Source: Bretschneidera sinensis (Eukaryota > Streptophyta > Magnoliopsida > Brassicales > Akaniaceae). Taken from it: 64,000 nucleotides of DNA. Positions 46,219-57,137 of this stretch are shown one piece after another. Position numbers and translations under genes: made by a program. Location: positions 72,325,638 through 72,389,637 of the forward strand of contig CM043699.1 in the NCBI GenBank assembly GCA_023935145.1, given 5' to 3'. Position 1 is the first letter of the stretch. Every line of letters begins with the position of its first letter. The notes under the pieces were generated by a model that had not been told where the DNA came from, ran no database searches, and saw only the letters and a program-made list of their open reading frames with translations.

Positions 46219-47931
46219 TTATTCCCTCCTAGACAAACATAGGTTGAATGCACCAGCCACTGCTTCATTGCCAAATTTGGTGCTTGTATGCTTTTGAGAG
46301 GCCTCAAGGATGTCATCAGTAACATCCGCAAATTCTGGCTCGATATGTGCTTTTGTGAAGCCATGGATGAAGGTGGACTCCAATGGATTAAGGTGCTGGA
46401 CCTTTTCCATGAATGAGTCAATCATGTATGCTTGGTGGGTTTCATTCACATCCTCTGATTTTTTCGTTGCTGGGATGTGTAATGACTTACCACTTAGTGT
46501 CTCAATAACATTCACCTCCTTCAAATTCTGTTGTGCTAGGTGTTGACCATGGGATGTGGACTGAGCTTGACAAGGGAACTTACCTCGCTCAGTCACACTC
46601 AAGTAGCTCATCAACTTGGACACTTGGCTCTTTATCTCTTTATGTTCTTCAACAACCTGCACAATTAAAGATTCAAGCCTTTGATTAATCTTCCCTTGTG
46701 CTTCAATAAAAGCATGTAAAGTGTCTTCTAAAGAACTCCTAGAAGACACGGGTGCATGATATGGTTCAAGATATGGTGCAGGGGGTTGTGCAAGCTGCTG
46801 ATTTTCAGACTTCCAGTTGAAATTGGGGTGATCATGCCACCCCGGATTATAGGTATTAGAGAAGGGTGCATGAGGCTTCTTGTACATGCCTAAGGCACTA
46901 CATTGTTCCTCATACATCCCTCTCATCTTAGCAAATGTAGGACACTCTTGGGCGAGATGATCTACCCCTCTACACACAAAACATGGTTTCAAAGACTTTG
47001 CATGATTAGCTAGGTGTGTTGACTTTAAGCTCTTAGTTTTTAATTCATCTAGCTCCCTAGTGAGCATCTCGACCTTGGCCTTAAGGTTATCCTCTTCCCT
47101 AAGATGGTAAATTCCACCACCATTTGGGTTCCCTATAGGTCGTGACTTATTTGTGCTTTCAGTAGCACAAGGTTCAGTCCAAGTGTGAGCTTTTTCAGCA
47201 AGCTCATTGAGGTACTCCATGGCCTCATCAGGATCTTTCTCCAAAAATTCACCATTACACATCATCTCTATGAATTGACGCTCTCTATATGTAAGTCCCT
47301 CATAAAAATAGCTCACTAAGCGCCAACTCTCATACCCATGGTGAGGACACATACTCAATAACTCTTTAAATCTCTCCCAAGACTTATACAAAGTCTCGCT
47401 GTCCTTTTGTGCAAAGGTGGAGATTTGTCTTTTTAAAGCATTGGTCTTATGTTGGGGAAAGTATTTATTAAAAAAGATCCAAGTCATCTCAGTCCACGAC
47501 CCAATAGATCGTGGTCTTAGTGAGTATAGCCAACTCTTAGCTCTATCCTTCAAAGCGAAAGGAAAGAACTTAAGTTTCATAATGTCATGAGTTTCATCTT
47601 GACTATGAAAAGTCGCAACTACTTCCTCAAACTCTCTAATGTGCACATATGGGTTTTCGTTTTCCAAGCCATGGAATGTAGGGAGTAATTGAATCATCCC
47701 TGGTTTAAGATCTAATTGGCGAGTATTGGCTGAAAACATGATGCATGATGGTGTGGCTGTGCGTGTAGGGTTGAGGTAATCCTGAAGGGTCCTAGGGGGT
47801 TGATATTCATGTTCACTCATTTCTTCGGGACTAGATGGGTTGTCAAATAAGGGATTTAGAAAGGAATTTAATTTTGACTCTAGCACAGGCCTACTAGCAA
47901 ATCTACCCAAAGCATCTCTATGTCTTTGCAT
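46219..47931 (-). CDS. B3 Gag-linker fusion protein, 570 aa, intact
   Basis: Capsid/nucleocapsid protein that in relatives forms the virus-like particle and packages element RNA in the cytoplasm. ATG at 47931 (MQRHRDALGRF). Residues about 45-100 LQDYLNPTR...ANTRQ; capsid core about 115-215 (FFPFALKDRAKSWLYSLRP, FFNKYFPQ); zinc knuckle 317-330 CFVCRGVDHLAQEC, all ligands present; YNPGWHDHPNFNW near 361; likely coiled helix about 400-445. From about residue 498 (HQAYMIDSFMEK) it matches the linker that lies after the protease in D, so protease was deleted in frame. It ends LSRRE, after which RT would follow in D. The only long intact ORF in the window. Confidence 0.92.
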   Translation of the reverse strand: MQRHRDALGRFASRPVLESKLNSFLNPLFDNPSSPEEMSEHEYQPPRTLQDYLNPTRTATPSCIMFSANTRQLDLKPGMIQLLPTFHGLENENPYVHIREFEEVVATFHSQDETHDIMKLKFFPFALKDRAKSWLYSLRPRSIGSWTEMTWIFFNKYFPQHKTNALKRQISTFAQKDSETLYKSWERFKELLSMCPHHGYESWRLVSYFYEGLTYRERQFIEMMCNGEFLEKDPDEAMEYLNELAEKAHTWTEPCATESTNKSRPIGNPNGGGIYHLREEDNLKAKVEMLTRELDELKTKSLKSTHLANHAKSLKPCFVCRGVDHLAQECPTFAKMRGMYEEQCSALGMYKKPHAPFSNTYNPGWHDHPNFNWKSENQQLAQPPAPYLEPYHAPVSSRSSLEDTLHAFIEAQGKINQRLESLIVQVVEEHKEIKSQVSKLMSYLSVTERGKFPCQAQSTSHGQHLAQQNLKEVNVIETLSGKSLHIPATKKSEDVNETHQAYMIDSFMEKVQHLNPLESTFIHGFTKAHIEPEFADVTDDILEASQKHTSTKFGNEAVAGAFNLCLSRRE

Positions 47932-48150
47932 TCAAGGTAAAAAATATAAAATATAAAATAAAAATAAAAAATAAAAAAGAATAAAATAAAAAGAATAAAA
48001 TAAAATAAAATAATAAAATAAAAATTAACATAGCAAGCAAAAAGAGGGAACGAAGTTACCGCCTTTACAAACTACTGAAAGAAAAACTATCTACAACTCT
48101 TCTACCGTCTTGTCTTAGAGTTGACAACTTCCTTGAAAGTAAGCGCGTCT
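47932..48150 (-). other. B3 leader between PBS and gag
   Basis: Low-complexity A/T run near 47940-48030 (AAATAAAATA-type), then the TTTGTAGAGGCGGTAAC-like leader block (minus) that is conserved in B1, B2 and D. No ORF. Confidence 0.6.
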
Positions 48151-48169
48151 CCCCGGCAACGGCGCCAAA
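48151..48169 (-). promoter_or_regulatory. B3 primer-binding site
   Basis: Minus strand TGGCGCCGTTGCCGGGGA, four bases after the 5' LTR end; the intact reference form for the A, D, B1 and B2 sites. Confidence 0.85.
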
Positions 48170-48172
48170 ATT

Positions 48173-49520
48173 TGATTACGCCCAAAACAGTAACGCGGTG
48201 TTGTAGTACGGCTTTGGGGTGTCGATTCCACAGGGAGACAAATTAACTATAAAGAAAGATGTAAACTTTAATATGAGACGATATGATCAAATTAAATATA
48301 GAATCTGAATTTGATAGTAAGACAATTGTGTAAAGTAGATTGTGAAATATAATAGGAGAGCAACAAGGATCCGGGAATCCTCCCTAGGTTTGTTTCCCTA
48401 ATCCTAACTTGATTAAGTTGTTTTTATCTCGATTGCAAGTTTCACATCCCAAACAGGCAATCGGCAAATATTCAATTAAAGCACATGTATAAACCCTAAT
48501 TTGATTGTTATGAAATATTCTTTATTTTCAATTCATGCACATATGATCTATCCCTTAAGTTTATCAAGAAACGACAATATATCTTTGATGACAATATTGC
48601 AGTAATGGACAAACCTAAAGGCTAGATCTACCGGACTCAATCATACCTAAATAATCTTGACATAAAGAAAGCATGACTAAATCTATATCAAGGAAAAAGA
48701 TACAATCACCGGATTAGATGAAATCTTTATAATTAGAATAAAAGTAAATCATAACAATATTTGAACGTTAAAGCTCCATTACAACTGAATCAAATAAGGG
48801 AAATAGAAACAACTACACCTAGGGATTCATCCCTTCTCCTTGCTTGGAGATTAGTTAGCCATGGGGCTCATGGTTGCACAATGGAAGGAAAGTTGCTGCT
48901 CTCTTGAGTTCTCCAGATTTTTCCATCCCCAATTACAAACCCTAAGTGGTATATTTATAGTATGCAAGGTCTAGGGGTGTTTTAGGGTTTGAATAAGTCA
49001 TTAAAGACCTAATTAGGGTCTAACTCGGAGTGCACAAGGCTGTGTGCGCGCTGATTCAGAAAGTCTGACCTCTGTCCGCTAAAATCGCCATAACTTCCTC
49101 TAGAGAAATGATTTTAATGAACCGTAAAATCCTCCAGAAAAAAGACTTCCATATCTTTCTAACCATATGTGGCACACTTCCTGGTTCTTTCTATATCGAT
49201 ACAGTTTAATTTTTAAAGATGGTTGATTTGTATGCCAACTCCAGCAACTTAGTGAAAACTCCTTCCATAGTTTCTCTTCATCTTGGCTCTTCTGCAATCA
49301 TTCTTTTGCTTGAGTGTTCAATGGAACTTTGTGTTTCAAAATGATGATAGTTTTTCCATCTCTTTTAACTCAAGATACCTGGAAAATGCACCGAAATAAA
49401 TTAATGCTCCAAAAATACAACTTTAGAGTTGTTAATGAATAAAAATGCAATTAAGACCTAAATCAACCCTAAAGTGCTAACAAATAAGTACGAATATAAT
49501 GCATTTGATGGCTATTATCA
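48173..49520 (-). repeat. B3 5' LTR
   Basis: Minus strand TGATAATAGCC (49520) to GGGCGTAATCA (48173), 1348 bp, about 99% like 43223-44570. TATA (CTATAAATATACC, minus) near 48950-48962. Confidence 0.92.
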
Positions 49521-49525
49521 TCCAG

Positions 49526-49702
49526 CATCTTAATCCCTTGGAGTCCACCCCCACCCATGGCTTCACCAGAGCACATATCGAGCTAAAATTTGCGGATGTT
49601 ACTGATGACATCCTTGAGGCCCCTCCCAAGCATAGAAGCACCAAATTTGGCAATGAAGTAGTGGCGGATGCATTCAACCTATGTTTTTCAAGGAGGGAAT
49701 AA
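49526..49702 (+). pseudogene. B2 gag, C-terminal end after B3
   Basis: Continues the B2 frame (HLNPLESTPTHGFTRAHIE ... NLCFSRRE) to a stop at about 49700. Together with 41651-43222 it gives the same gag-linker layout as B3, including the same end point RRE followed by GAGCGTCTGGCTGAAGACG. Confidence 0.85.
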
Positions 49703-51344
49703 GAGCGTCTGGCTGAAGACGTAAAACTTAGTGCTCATGGGAGGCAGCCCGCAACGTATCCTTTTACTTTTATTGTTTTTCATATTTATTTTTCTTGTTT
49801 ATTATTATTATTTTGCTGTTTTTCAGTTTTACTTTAGTTTTTATTTTTCAGGGACAAGTAAACAAAGCAGTTCAAATGATCGTGCACAACTTTCAACTCC
49901 ATGCACCGTTAGTTAAAAAGGGAGTTTCCTTAACTTTTGTTTTTTTTCATTGAGGACAATGCTTATCTTAAGTTGGGGGTAGAAGATATACATTTCTTAT
50001 TGCATATCATTGAACTGCTTGGTGTCATTTTTGTTTGTTTTTAGCATGCTTGGTGTTTGCCTTAGAGTTAATTTACATGTCAATGATATAAACTTAATTG
50101 AGATAACATATAGAATTTAGAAGAAGTTAAATCTTGCTTCAGTTTGAAATTAATTTAAGCATCAATCTTCATTTGGTTAGAGACTTTAGTTTGTGATAAG
50201 ATTGTATGATTAGTCTTAAACATTTAGAGAAATTTTATGTGTGATTGTTTTATGAATACTTTTGCGGTCTTGACAAGCTCTAGAACTTACTTGATAATCA
50301 CTTGAGGCGAATTCCTAGAATGCACACTACTTAGGATATGATATAGGCCATTTTTGAACTGTTTGAGCTTTTGAAACCTACTATTGCTATATTTATCAAT
50401 AGTCACCTATTTAAGCCTTTTTCTTGAAAAGAAAAATTGAGCCTTGTTTCTTTCGATAAACCATTTACTTACCTTTATGAGCCTAAAAATATTTTATCCT
50501 TACCTTTCTTTTAAAAGAACTTAGTTATACACATGTTGTGAGAAGCACTTAAAAGGAGTAAGGGTGGAAATATGAAAAAATATCACTACCGCAACCCAAG
50601 TACATTAAAGGAGATAAGTTGGGGGTTGTGGAAAAGAAAAGAAAAAAAAATGAAAAAGAAGGTGAATGGTTATGTGCCAGAAATAAAAAAATAAAAAGAA
50701 TTATGGCAAAGAAAGAAGAAAGAAAAAAGAAAGAAAAGAAAAAAAATGGTGATTTGTTGAAAGAAATGCTCGAAAAATGGTTGAAAGAGTTGGGTGTTGA
50801 AGTAAGGTTATCCAGTGTTTAAAGAGTTGTGTTCAAAACTAAGAGATTAAGTTCTTTTACTTGTTGAATCCTTCCTGTTCTTTCTTAACCTTTACCTTAG
50901 CCTAACGTTACAAGCTTATTAAAGACCTTTTGATCCAATGTAGTGTGATTTTTCTACAATAGTGGAGAGTGATTTGAAAAGTGAGCCTATGGAGCTTGTT
51001 TTTGTGATTGATGTCATGCAATTTATTATGTTTTTATAGGCCAAGACTTTTATTCATGAATGTTATGCATAAAATCATCCGGGTGTTCGGATTAATGGTT
51101 TGTGGTAAGATGGATGTTAAGAGTCAATAACGATTTTAAGATTGATGTTTGGATTACTTTTGGACTTAGGTGAAATTTAATGATTCTATGTGCCATATAT
51201 TATGTGTAATTTTTTAGACAAAAAGTGAATTACTCTTAGTTCAATGCTAGCACTGCTTTACTTTGTTTTTAACTCCTACCATAGAATTAATCTCTTATTT
51301 TCGCTTCAATTCCTAGGGACTAGCAATAAGCTAGGTGGGGTTTA
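49703..51344 (+). other. B2 3' region and purine tract
   Basis: Non-coding. Purine-tract-like motifs at about 49968 (TTAAGTTGGGGGTAGAAG) and 50612 (ATAAGTTGGGGGTTGTGG), a purine-only run to about 50750 that translates as a lysine-rich frame by chance, and the terminal tract CTAGGTGGGGTTTA at 51331-51344. Confidence 0.7.
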
Positions 51345-52852
51345 TGATGAGAGTCATAAAATGCATCTTAACAGTACTTAATTGTTATCATTTTAGGGTT
51401 GATATAGGTTTTAATTGCACTTTTATACGTTAACAACTGTAAAGTATCATTCTTGGATCATTGATCTATTTTGGTGCATTTTCAGGTACTTTAAGCTCAA
51501 ATGAGGAGGAAAAGTTGTCATTTCTTGAAGCACAAAGACTCGAGGCATACTGGAGTGAAGGAATGCTTCTGAAAGGACAAGATAGAGGGCTTAAAAGAGT
51601 AACAGCTGCTGCCCACACTGGAAATGAGTTTCACTAAATTGCCAGAATTGCCCGTACAGATCAATCATCTTTGAAAATTAAACTGTATTGATACAAGAAT
51701 AACCAGGAGATGAGCCATATATGCTTAGAAAGATCCAGAAGTCTATTTTCTGAAGAATTTTATAGTTCGTCAAAAGGATTTTTCTAGAGAAAGTTATTTC
51801 AGTTTAAGTAGACAAAGGTCAGGCTTTGCGGGCTGTGCGAGATTTCAGCGTGATTTTGGCCTTAAACCCCACATCCCACATTGGTTGGAAAACACATTTC
51901 TATATCCCACATCCCACATCGGATTGGAAACACATTGCACTTGTGGTATTTCCCTATAAAAGGCCTACTCCACTTCAGCTTTGAGGCATCAATCGGAGCT
52001 CATCTGAAATCATCAGAGAGTGAATCCAGAGGGCCTTTATGAGCAATCTAGAGGGCCTTTAGGACGAATCCGAAGTATAATTTTGGAGCGCAAGCTGAGG
52101 AATCATCAAAGATTTCACAACCACGGAGGAGATGATCGTTGAGAGGCCAGAAGCAACTCAAGGAAGCATGAGCTCCATGGCCGGTTAGTCTCCAAGCAAG
52201 GCGAAGGGATGAATCCCTAGGTGTAGTTGTTCTTATTTTCCTTTATTTGATTCAGTTGTAGTTTGGTATTATTTTCATTAAACATTGTTATGTTTTATTC
52301 TTTAATTTAATTAGTAGATTTCTTATTAGTCCGGTGATTGCATGCTTCTTTTCCATATAAGTCTAGTCATGCTCTTCTTATGTGTATTTGTTTGGGTGTG
52401 ATTGAGTCCGGTAGATCTCTTTTATAGATTTTTCCATTGCTGCGGTATTGTTGTTTAGATATACCATCGTCTTTTGATAATTTATGAGTTAGGTCATGTG
52501 TGTTTGAAAGTAAAGAATAATTCATATCAATTACATTAGGGTTTATACATGCACTTTAATTGAATATTTGCCGATTGCCTGTTTGGGATGTGAAACTTGC
52601 AATCGAGATAAAAACCACTGAATCAAGTTAAGATTAGGGCAACGAACCTAGGGAGGATTCTCGGAACCTTGTTGTTACTTTATCCATCAATTATTTACAC
52701 AGTTACCATTTTCACACAATTCAGAATCTGTCAATTAATCTTTTATCGTTTGCGTTAAAGTTACACATTCTTTTGTAATTAACTTGTTTCCCTGTGGAAT
52801 CGACACCCCAAAACTGTACTACAACTACCGCGTTATGTTTTGGGAGTAATCA
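51345..52852 (+). repeat. B2 3' LTR
   Basis: TGATGAGAGTC to GGGAGTAATCA. CTATAAAAGG at about 51954; shared module near 51620-51840. A few percent different from the B2 5' LTR by eye. Confidence 0.88.
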
Positions 52853-52857
52853 GATCA

Positions 52858-53606
52858 CTTAGGGTTTGATAATGAACATTCATTGGAGGCTGGAGGCCGG
52901 GGAAAACTCCATCAAGCGTGAGCCCCATGGCTAACTAATCTCCAAGCAAGGCAAAGGGATGAATCCCTAGGCGTAGTTGTTCTTATTTTCCATTATTGAT
53001 TCAGTTGTAGTTTGGATTTATTATCAAAAAATTTTATGAGTTACTCTTTAATTTAATTAGAAGATTTTTCTCTTAATCCGGTGATTGCATCTTTCTTCTC
53101 CATGAAAGTCTAGTCATGTTTTTCTTATGTGATGTTGTTTGGGTATGATTGAGTCCTATAGATTTATCTTTTAGGTTTTTCCATTACTGCAATATTGTCA
53201 TTAAAGATATATTGTCGTTTCTTGATAAATCTATAGGATAGGTCATGTGTGCTTAACTCAAAAGTAAAGAGTAATTCATATCAATTACATTAGGGTTTAT
53301 ATATCTGCTTAATTGAATATTTGCTGATTGCTTGTTTGGGATGTGAAATTTGCAATCGAGATAAAAACAACTGAATTGAGATTGGAATAAGGCAACGAAC
53401 CTAGGGAGGATTCCCGGACCCTTGTTATTTATCCATTATATTTACACTACTTCACATTACTTCAATATCAAAACTCAAATTCTCTCGTTTAACTTTTATC
53501 GTTAGTTTTAAGGTTTGCACTTTCTCTTGTAGATCGATTGTCTCCATGTGGAATCGACACCCCAAGGTGGTGCTACAACTACCACGTTATACTTTGTACG
53601 TAATCA
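52858..53606 (+). repeat. B1 5' LTR, remainder
   Basis: Continues from CTTAGGGTTTGATAATGAAC after the GATCA duplication and ends TGTACGTAATCA. Confidence 0.85.
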
Positions 53607-53610
53607 AATT

Positions 53611-53628
53611 TCGGCGCCATTGCCCGGT
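53611..53628 (+). promoter_or_regulatory. B1 primer-binding site
   Basis: TCGGCGCCATTGCCCGGT, decayed form of the B3 site; T-rich leader follows to about 53780. Confidence 0.7.
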
Positions 53629-53784
53629 AGACTCACTTAATTCAAGGAAGATTGTCAACTTTGAGACAAGACTGTAGAAGAATTGTAGATAGTTTTTCTT
53701 TTCAGCAGTTTGTAGAGGCGGTAACTTCGTTCCCTATTTTAGCTTGCTTCATTATTTTTTGTTTCTTTTTTTTATTATTTTACC

Positions 53785-55500
53785 ATGAATTCCTAGATAT
53801 AGAGACACTTTGGGTAGATTTGCTTGTAGGTCTGTGTTAGAGTCAGAATTAAATTCTTTTTTAAATCCTCTATTTGACAAACCAACTAGTCCCGAAGAGA
53901 TGAGTGAACACGAAGATCAACCCCCTAGGACCCTTCAGGATTACCTCCACCCACCCTACACGCATAGCCACACCATCATACATCATGTTTCCAACCAATA
54001 CTCGCCAATTGGATTTTACAACAGGAATGATGCAGTTACTCCCTACGTTCCATGGCTAGGAAAATGAAAACCCATATGTGCACATTAGAGAGTTTGAGGA
54101 AGTAGTTGCGACTTTTCATAGTCAAGATACAACTGCTGACATTGTGAGACTTAAGTTCTTTCCTTTCGCTTTGAAGGATAGAGCTAAGAGTTGGCTATAC
54201 TCACTAAGACAATGATCTATTGGATCGTGGACTGAGATGACTCGGATCTTCTTCAATAAATATTTTCCCCAACATAAGACCAATGCTTTAAAAAGCCAAA
54301 TCTCCACCTTTGAACAAAAGGACAGTGAGACTTTGTATCAGTCTTAGGAGAGATTTAAAGAGTTGTTGAGTATGTGCCCTCATCATGGGTATGAGAATTG
54401 GCGTTTAGTGAGCTATTTTTATGAGGGGCTTACATATAGAGAGCGCCAATTTGTAGAAATGATGTGTAATGGTAAGTTTTTACAAAAAGATCCTGATGAG
54501 ACCATAGAATACCTCAATGAGCTTGCTGAAAAAGCTCACACTTGGACAGGACCTAGTGCTACTGAAAGCACAAACAAGTCATGACCTGTAGGAAACCCAA
54601 ATGGTGGTGGAATTTACCATCTTAGGGAAGAGGACAACCTAAAACTAAGGCCGAGATGCTCACTAGGGAATTAGATGTGTTAAAGACAGAGCTTATAGCC
54701 AACACACGTAGCTAATCATGCAAGGTCTTTTGAACCATGTTTTGTATGTGGTGGGGTAGATCATCTCGTCTAAGAATGCCCCACATTTGTGGAGATGAGA
54801 GGGGTGTATGAGGAACAATGTAATGCCTTAGGTATGTACAAGAAGCCTTTCTCATCTTTCTTTGATACCTATAATCCGGAGTGGCGGAATCACCCCAATC
54901 TTAGCTGAAAATCTAAAAATCAGCTACCTACACAACCCCCTAGATCATATCCTGCACCATATTATGCACCTATACCCTCTATGAGTCCTTTAGAAGAAAC
55001 TTTGCATGCTTTTATTGAGGCACAGGGTAAGACTAATGAAAGAATTGAATCTCTGATTATGCAGGTTGTTGAAGAACATAAGGATCTAAAGAGCCAAGTG
55101 TCCAAACTGATGAGCTCCTTGAGTGTGAATGAGCGAGGTAAGTTCCCTTCTCAAGCTCAGTCCACACCCTATGATCAACACATGGCGCAAAAGATTTTGA
55201 AGGATGTGAATGCCATTGTGACACTAAGTGGTAAGTCATTACACATCCCAACAACGAACAAATCAGAGGATGTGGACGAGAGCCACCAAGTGTACATGAT
55301 TGACTCAGTCAAGGAAAAGGTCCATCACCTTAATCCATTGGAGTCCATCCACACTCATGGTTTCACAAAAGTAATTACCGAGCCAGAATCTACAGATGTT
55401 ATGATAACATCCTTGGGGCCTCTTCAAAGCATACAAGTACCGAATTTGGCAGTGAAGCAGTTCCTGGTGCATTCAGCTCATGTTTGTCTATGAGAGAATA
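53785..55500 (+). pseudogene. B1 gag, decayed
   Basis: Homologous to B3 gag throughout: LGRFACRSVLESELNSFLN near 53815, capsid core near 54150-54290, CPHHGYENWRLVSYFYEGL near 54375-54430, zinc knuckle near 54735-54780 (CFVCGGVDHL with a stop after it), helix region near 55000-55120, linker word YMIDSVKEKVHHLNPLESI near 55295-55345, end near 55493. Several stops and at least three frameshifts. Same gag-linker structure and same end as B2 and B3, with no pol. Confidence 0.85.
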
Positions 55501-57137
55501 AGAGCGTCTGGCTGAAGACATAAAACTTAGCACTCATGGGAGGTACCCTACAGCTTATCCTTTTTATTTTAATTGTTTTTCATATTTCTTTTTCTTGTTT
55601 ATTATTAGTATTTTTTTGTCTTCTAGTATTAACTTTGTATTTTTTTTGTTTGTTTTTTTCTTTCAGGGACAAAGATGAGCATTCAGTTCAAATGGTGGTG
55701 CACAATTTTCAGCTTCTATGCACTTTTGCTTACAAAGGGAGTTTCCTTTACTCTTTCTTTCACATTGAGGTCAATGCAATTTTTAAGTTGGGGGTGGAGG
55801 AAACGTATTTCTTCTTTTCATTGAACTGCATGGTGTCATTTTCTCTTTTTGTTTGTTTTTAGCATGCTTTATGTTAGCCTTGGAGTTAATTCACATGTCA
55901 ATGATATGAGCTTAATTGAGTAGCATATAGTGTTTAGAAGAAGTTAAATCTTACTTCGGTTTGAGAATAATTTAAGTATCAATCTTCATTTGGTTTGAGA
56001 CTCTAGTTTGCGGTGAGATTGTATGATTAGTCTAAAGCATTTAGAGAAGTTTTATGTGTGATTGCTTTGTGAATACTTTTGCGGTCTCGACAAGCTCTAG
56101 AACTTATTTGATAATCACTTGAGGTGAATTCCTATAATGCACATTACTTAGGATATGATATAGGTCATTTTTGAACCGTTTGAGCCATTCAAACTTACCA
56201 TTGCTATATTTATCACTAGTCACCTGTTTGAGCCTTTTTCTTGAAAAAGAATTTAAGCCTTGTTTCTTTCAATAACCCATTTACTTACCTTTATGAGCTC
56301 AAAAATATTTTATCCTTACCCTTCTTTTAAAAGAACTTAGTTATACACATTTGTTGAGAAGCACTTAAAAGGAGTAAGGATGGAAATATGAAAAAAAATA
56401 TATATATATATATATATTACTGCCATAACCCAAGTACATTAAAAGAGATAAGTTAGGGGTTGTGGAAAAGAAAAGAAAAAAATAGAAGAAAAAGAGAAGT
56501 GAAGTATGGCAAAGAAAGAAGAAAAGAAAAGAAAAGTGGTGACTTATCGAAGATATGCTCTTATAAAAAAATGGTTGAAAGAGTTAGGCGTTGAAGTAAG
56601 GTTATCCAGTGCTTAAAAGTGTTTGTGTTTAAAGCTAAGAGATTAAGTTCTTCTACTTATAAATCCTTCCCGTTCTTTCTTAATATTTTCCTTAGCCTAA
56701 CATTACAAGCTTATTAAAGACCTATTGATCCAATATAGTGTGATTTTTCTACAATAGTGGAGAGTGGTTTGAAAAGTAAGCCTATGGAGCTTGATTTGTG
56801 ATTGATGTCACGCAATTTATTATGTTTTTAGGGGCCAAGACTTGTATTCATGAATGTTATGCATAAAATCATCCGGATGTTCGGATTAATGGATTGTGGT
56901 AAGATGGATGTTAAGAGTCGATGACAATTTTAAGATTGATGTTTGGATTATTTTTGGACTTGGGTGATATTTAATGATTCTATGTGCTGTGTGTTATGTG
57001 CGATTTCTGAGACAAAAAGTGAATTGCTCCTAGTTTAACACTAACATCGCTTTACTTTGTTTTAATTCCTACCATATAATTCATCTCTTGTTTTTGCTTG
57101 AATTGCTAGGGACTAGCAATAAGCTAGTTGGGGGTTA
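55501..57137 (+). other. B1 3' region and purine tract
   Basis: Begins GAGCGTCTGGCTGAAGACAT. Motifs as in B2: AAGTTGGGGGTGGAGG near 55787, a purine-only run near 56460-56535, an (AT)n run near 56397-56423, and the terminal GCTAGTTGGGGGTTA at 57123-57137. No gene. Confidence 0.7.

Larger units (their letters stand above)
43223..49520 (-). mobile_element. Element B3: youngest, complete gag-only Athila derivative
   Basis: 6298 bp, minus strand, TSD TCCAG at 43218-43222 and 49521-49525. Two LTRs of equal length, 1348 bp, differing at about 14 sites by eye (about 1%). PBS perfect, gag intact, purine tract present, no pol. It has all cis signals plus Gag, so with enzymes supplied in trans it could have moved recently. 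Confidence 0.93.
39945..52852 (+). mobile_element. Element B2: gag-only Athila derivative, holding B3
   Basis: TSD GATCA at 39940-39944 and 52853-52857. LTRs 39945-41444 (1500 bp) and 51345-52852 (1508 bp). Gag in two pieces around B3; no pol. About 6.6 kb without B3. Inserted within the LTR of B1, just 3' of its TATA region. Confidence 0.9.

Noticed and set aside
48151..48169. tRNA gene fragment
   Set aside because: Only 18 bases complementary to a tRNA end, next to an LTR: a primer-binding site.
50619..50822. Lysine/glutamate-rich small protein
   Set aside because: Purine-only run in the B2 3' region; B1 and B3 do not keep the frame.
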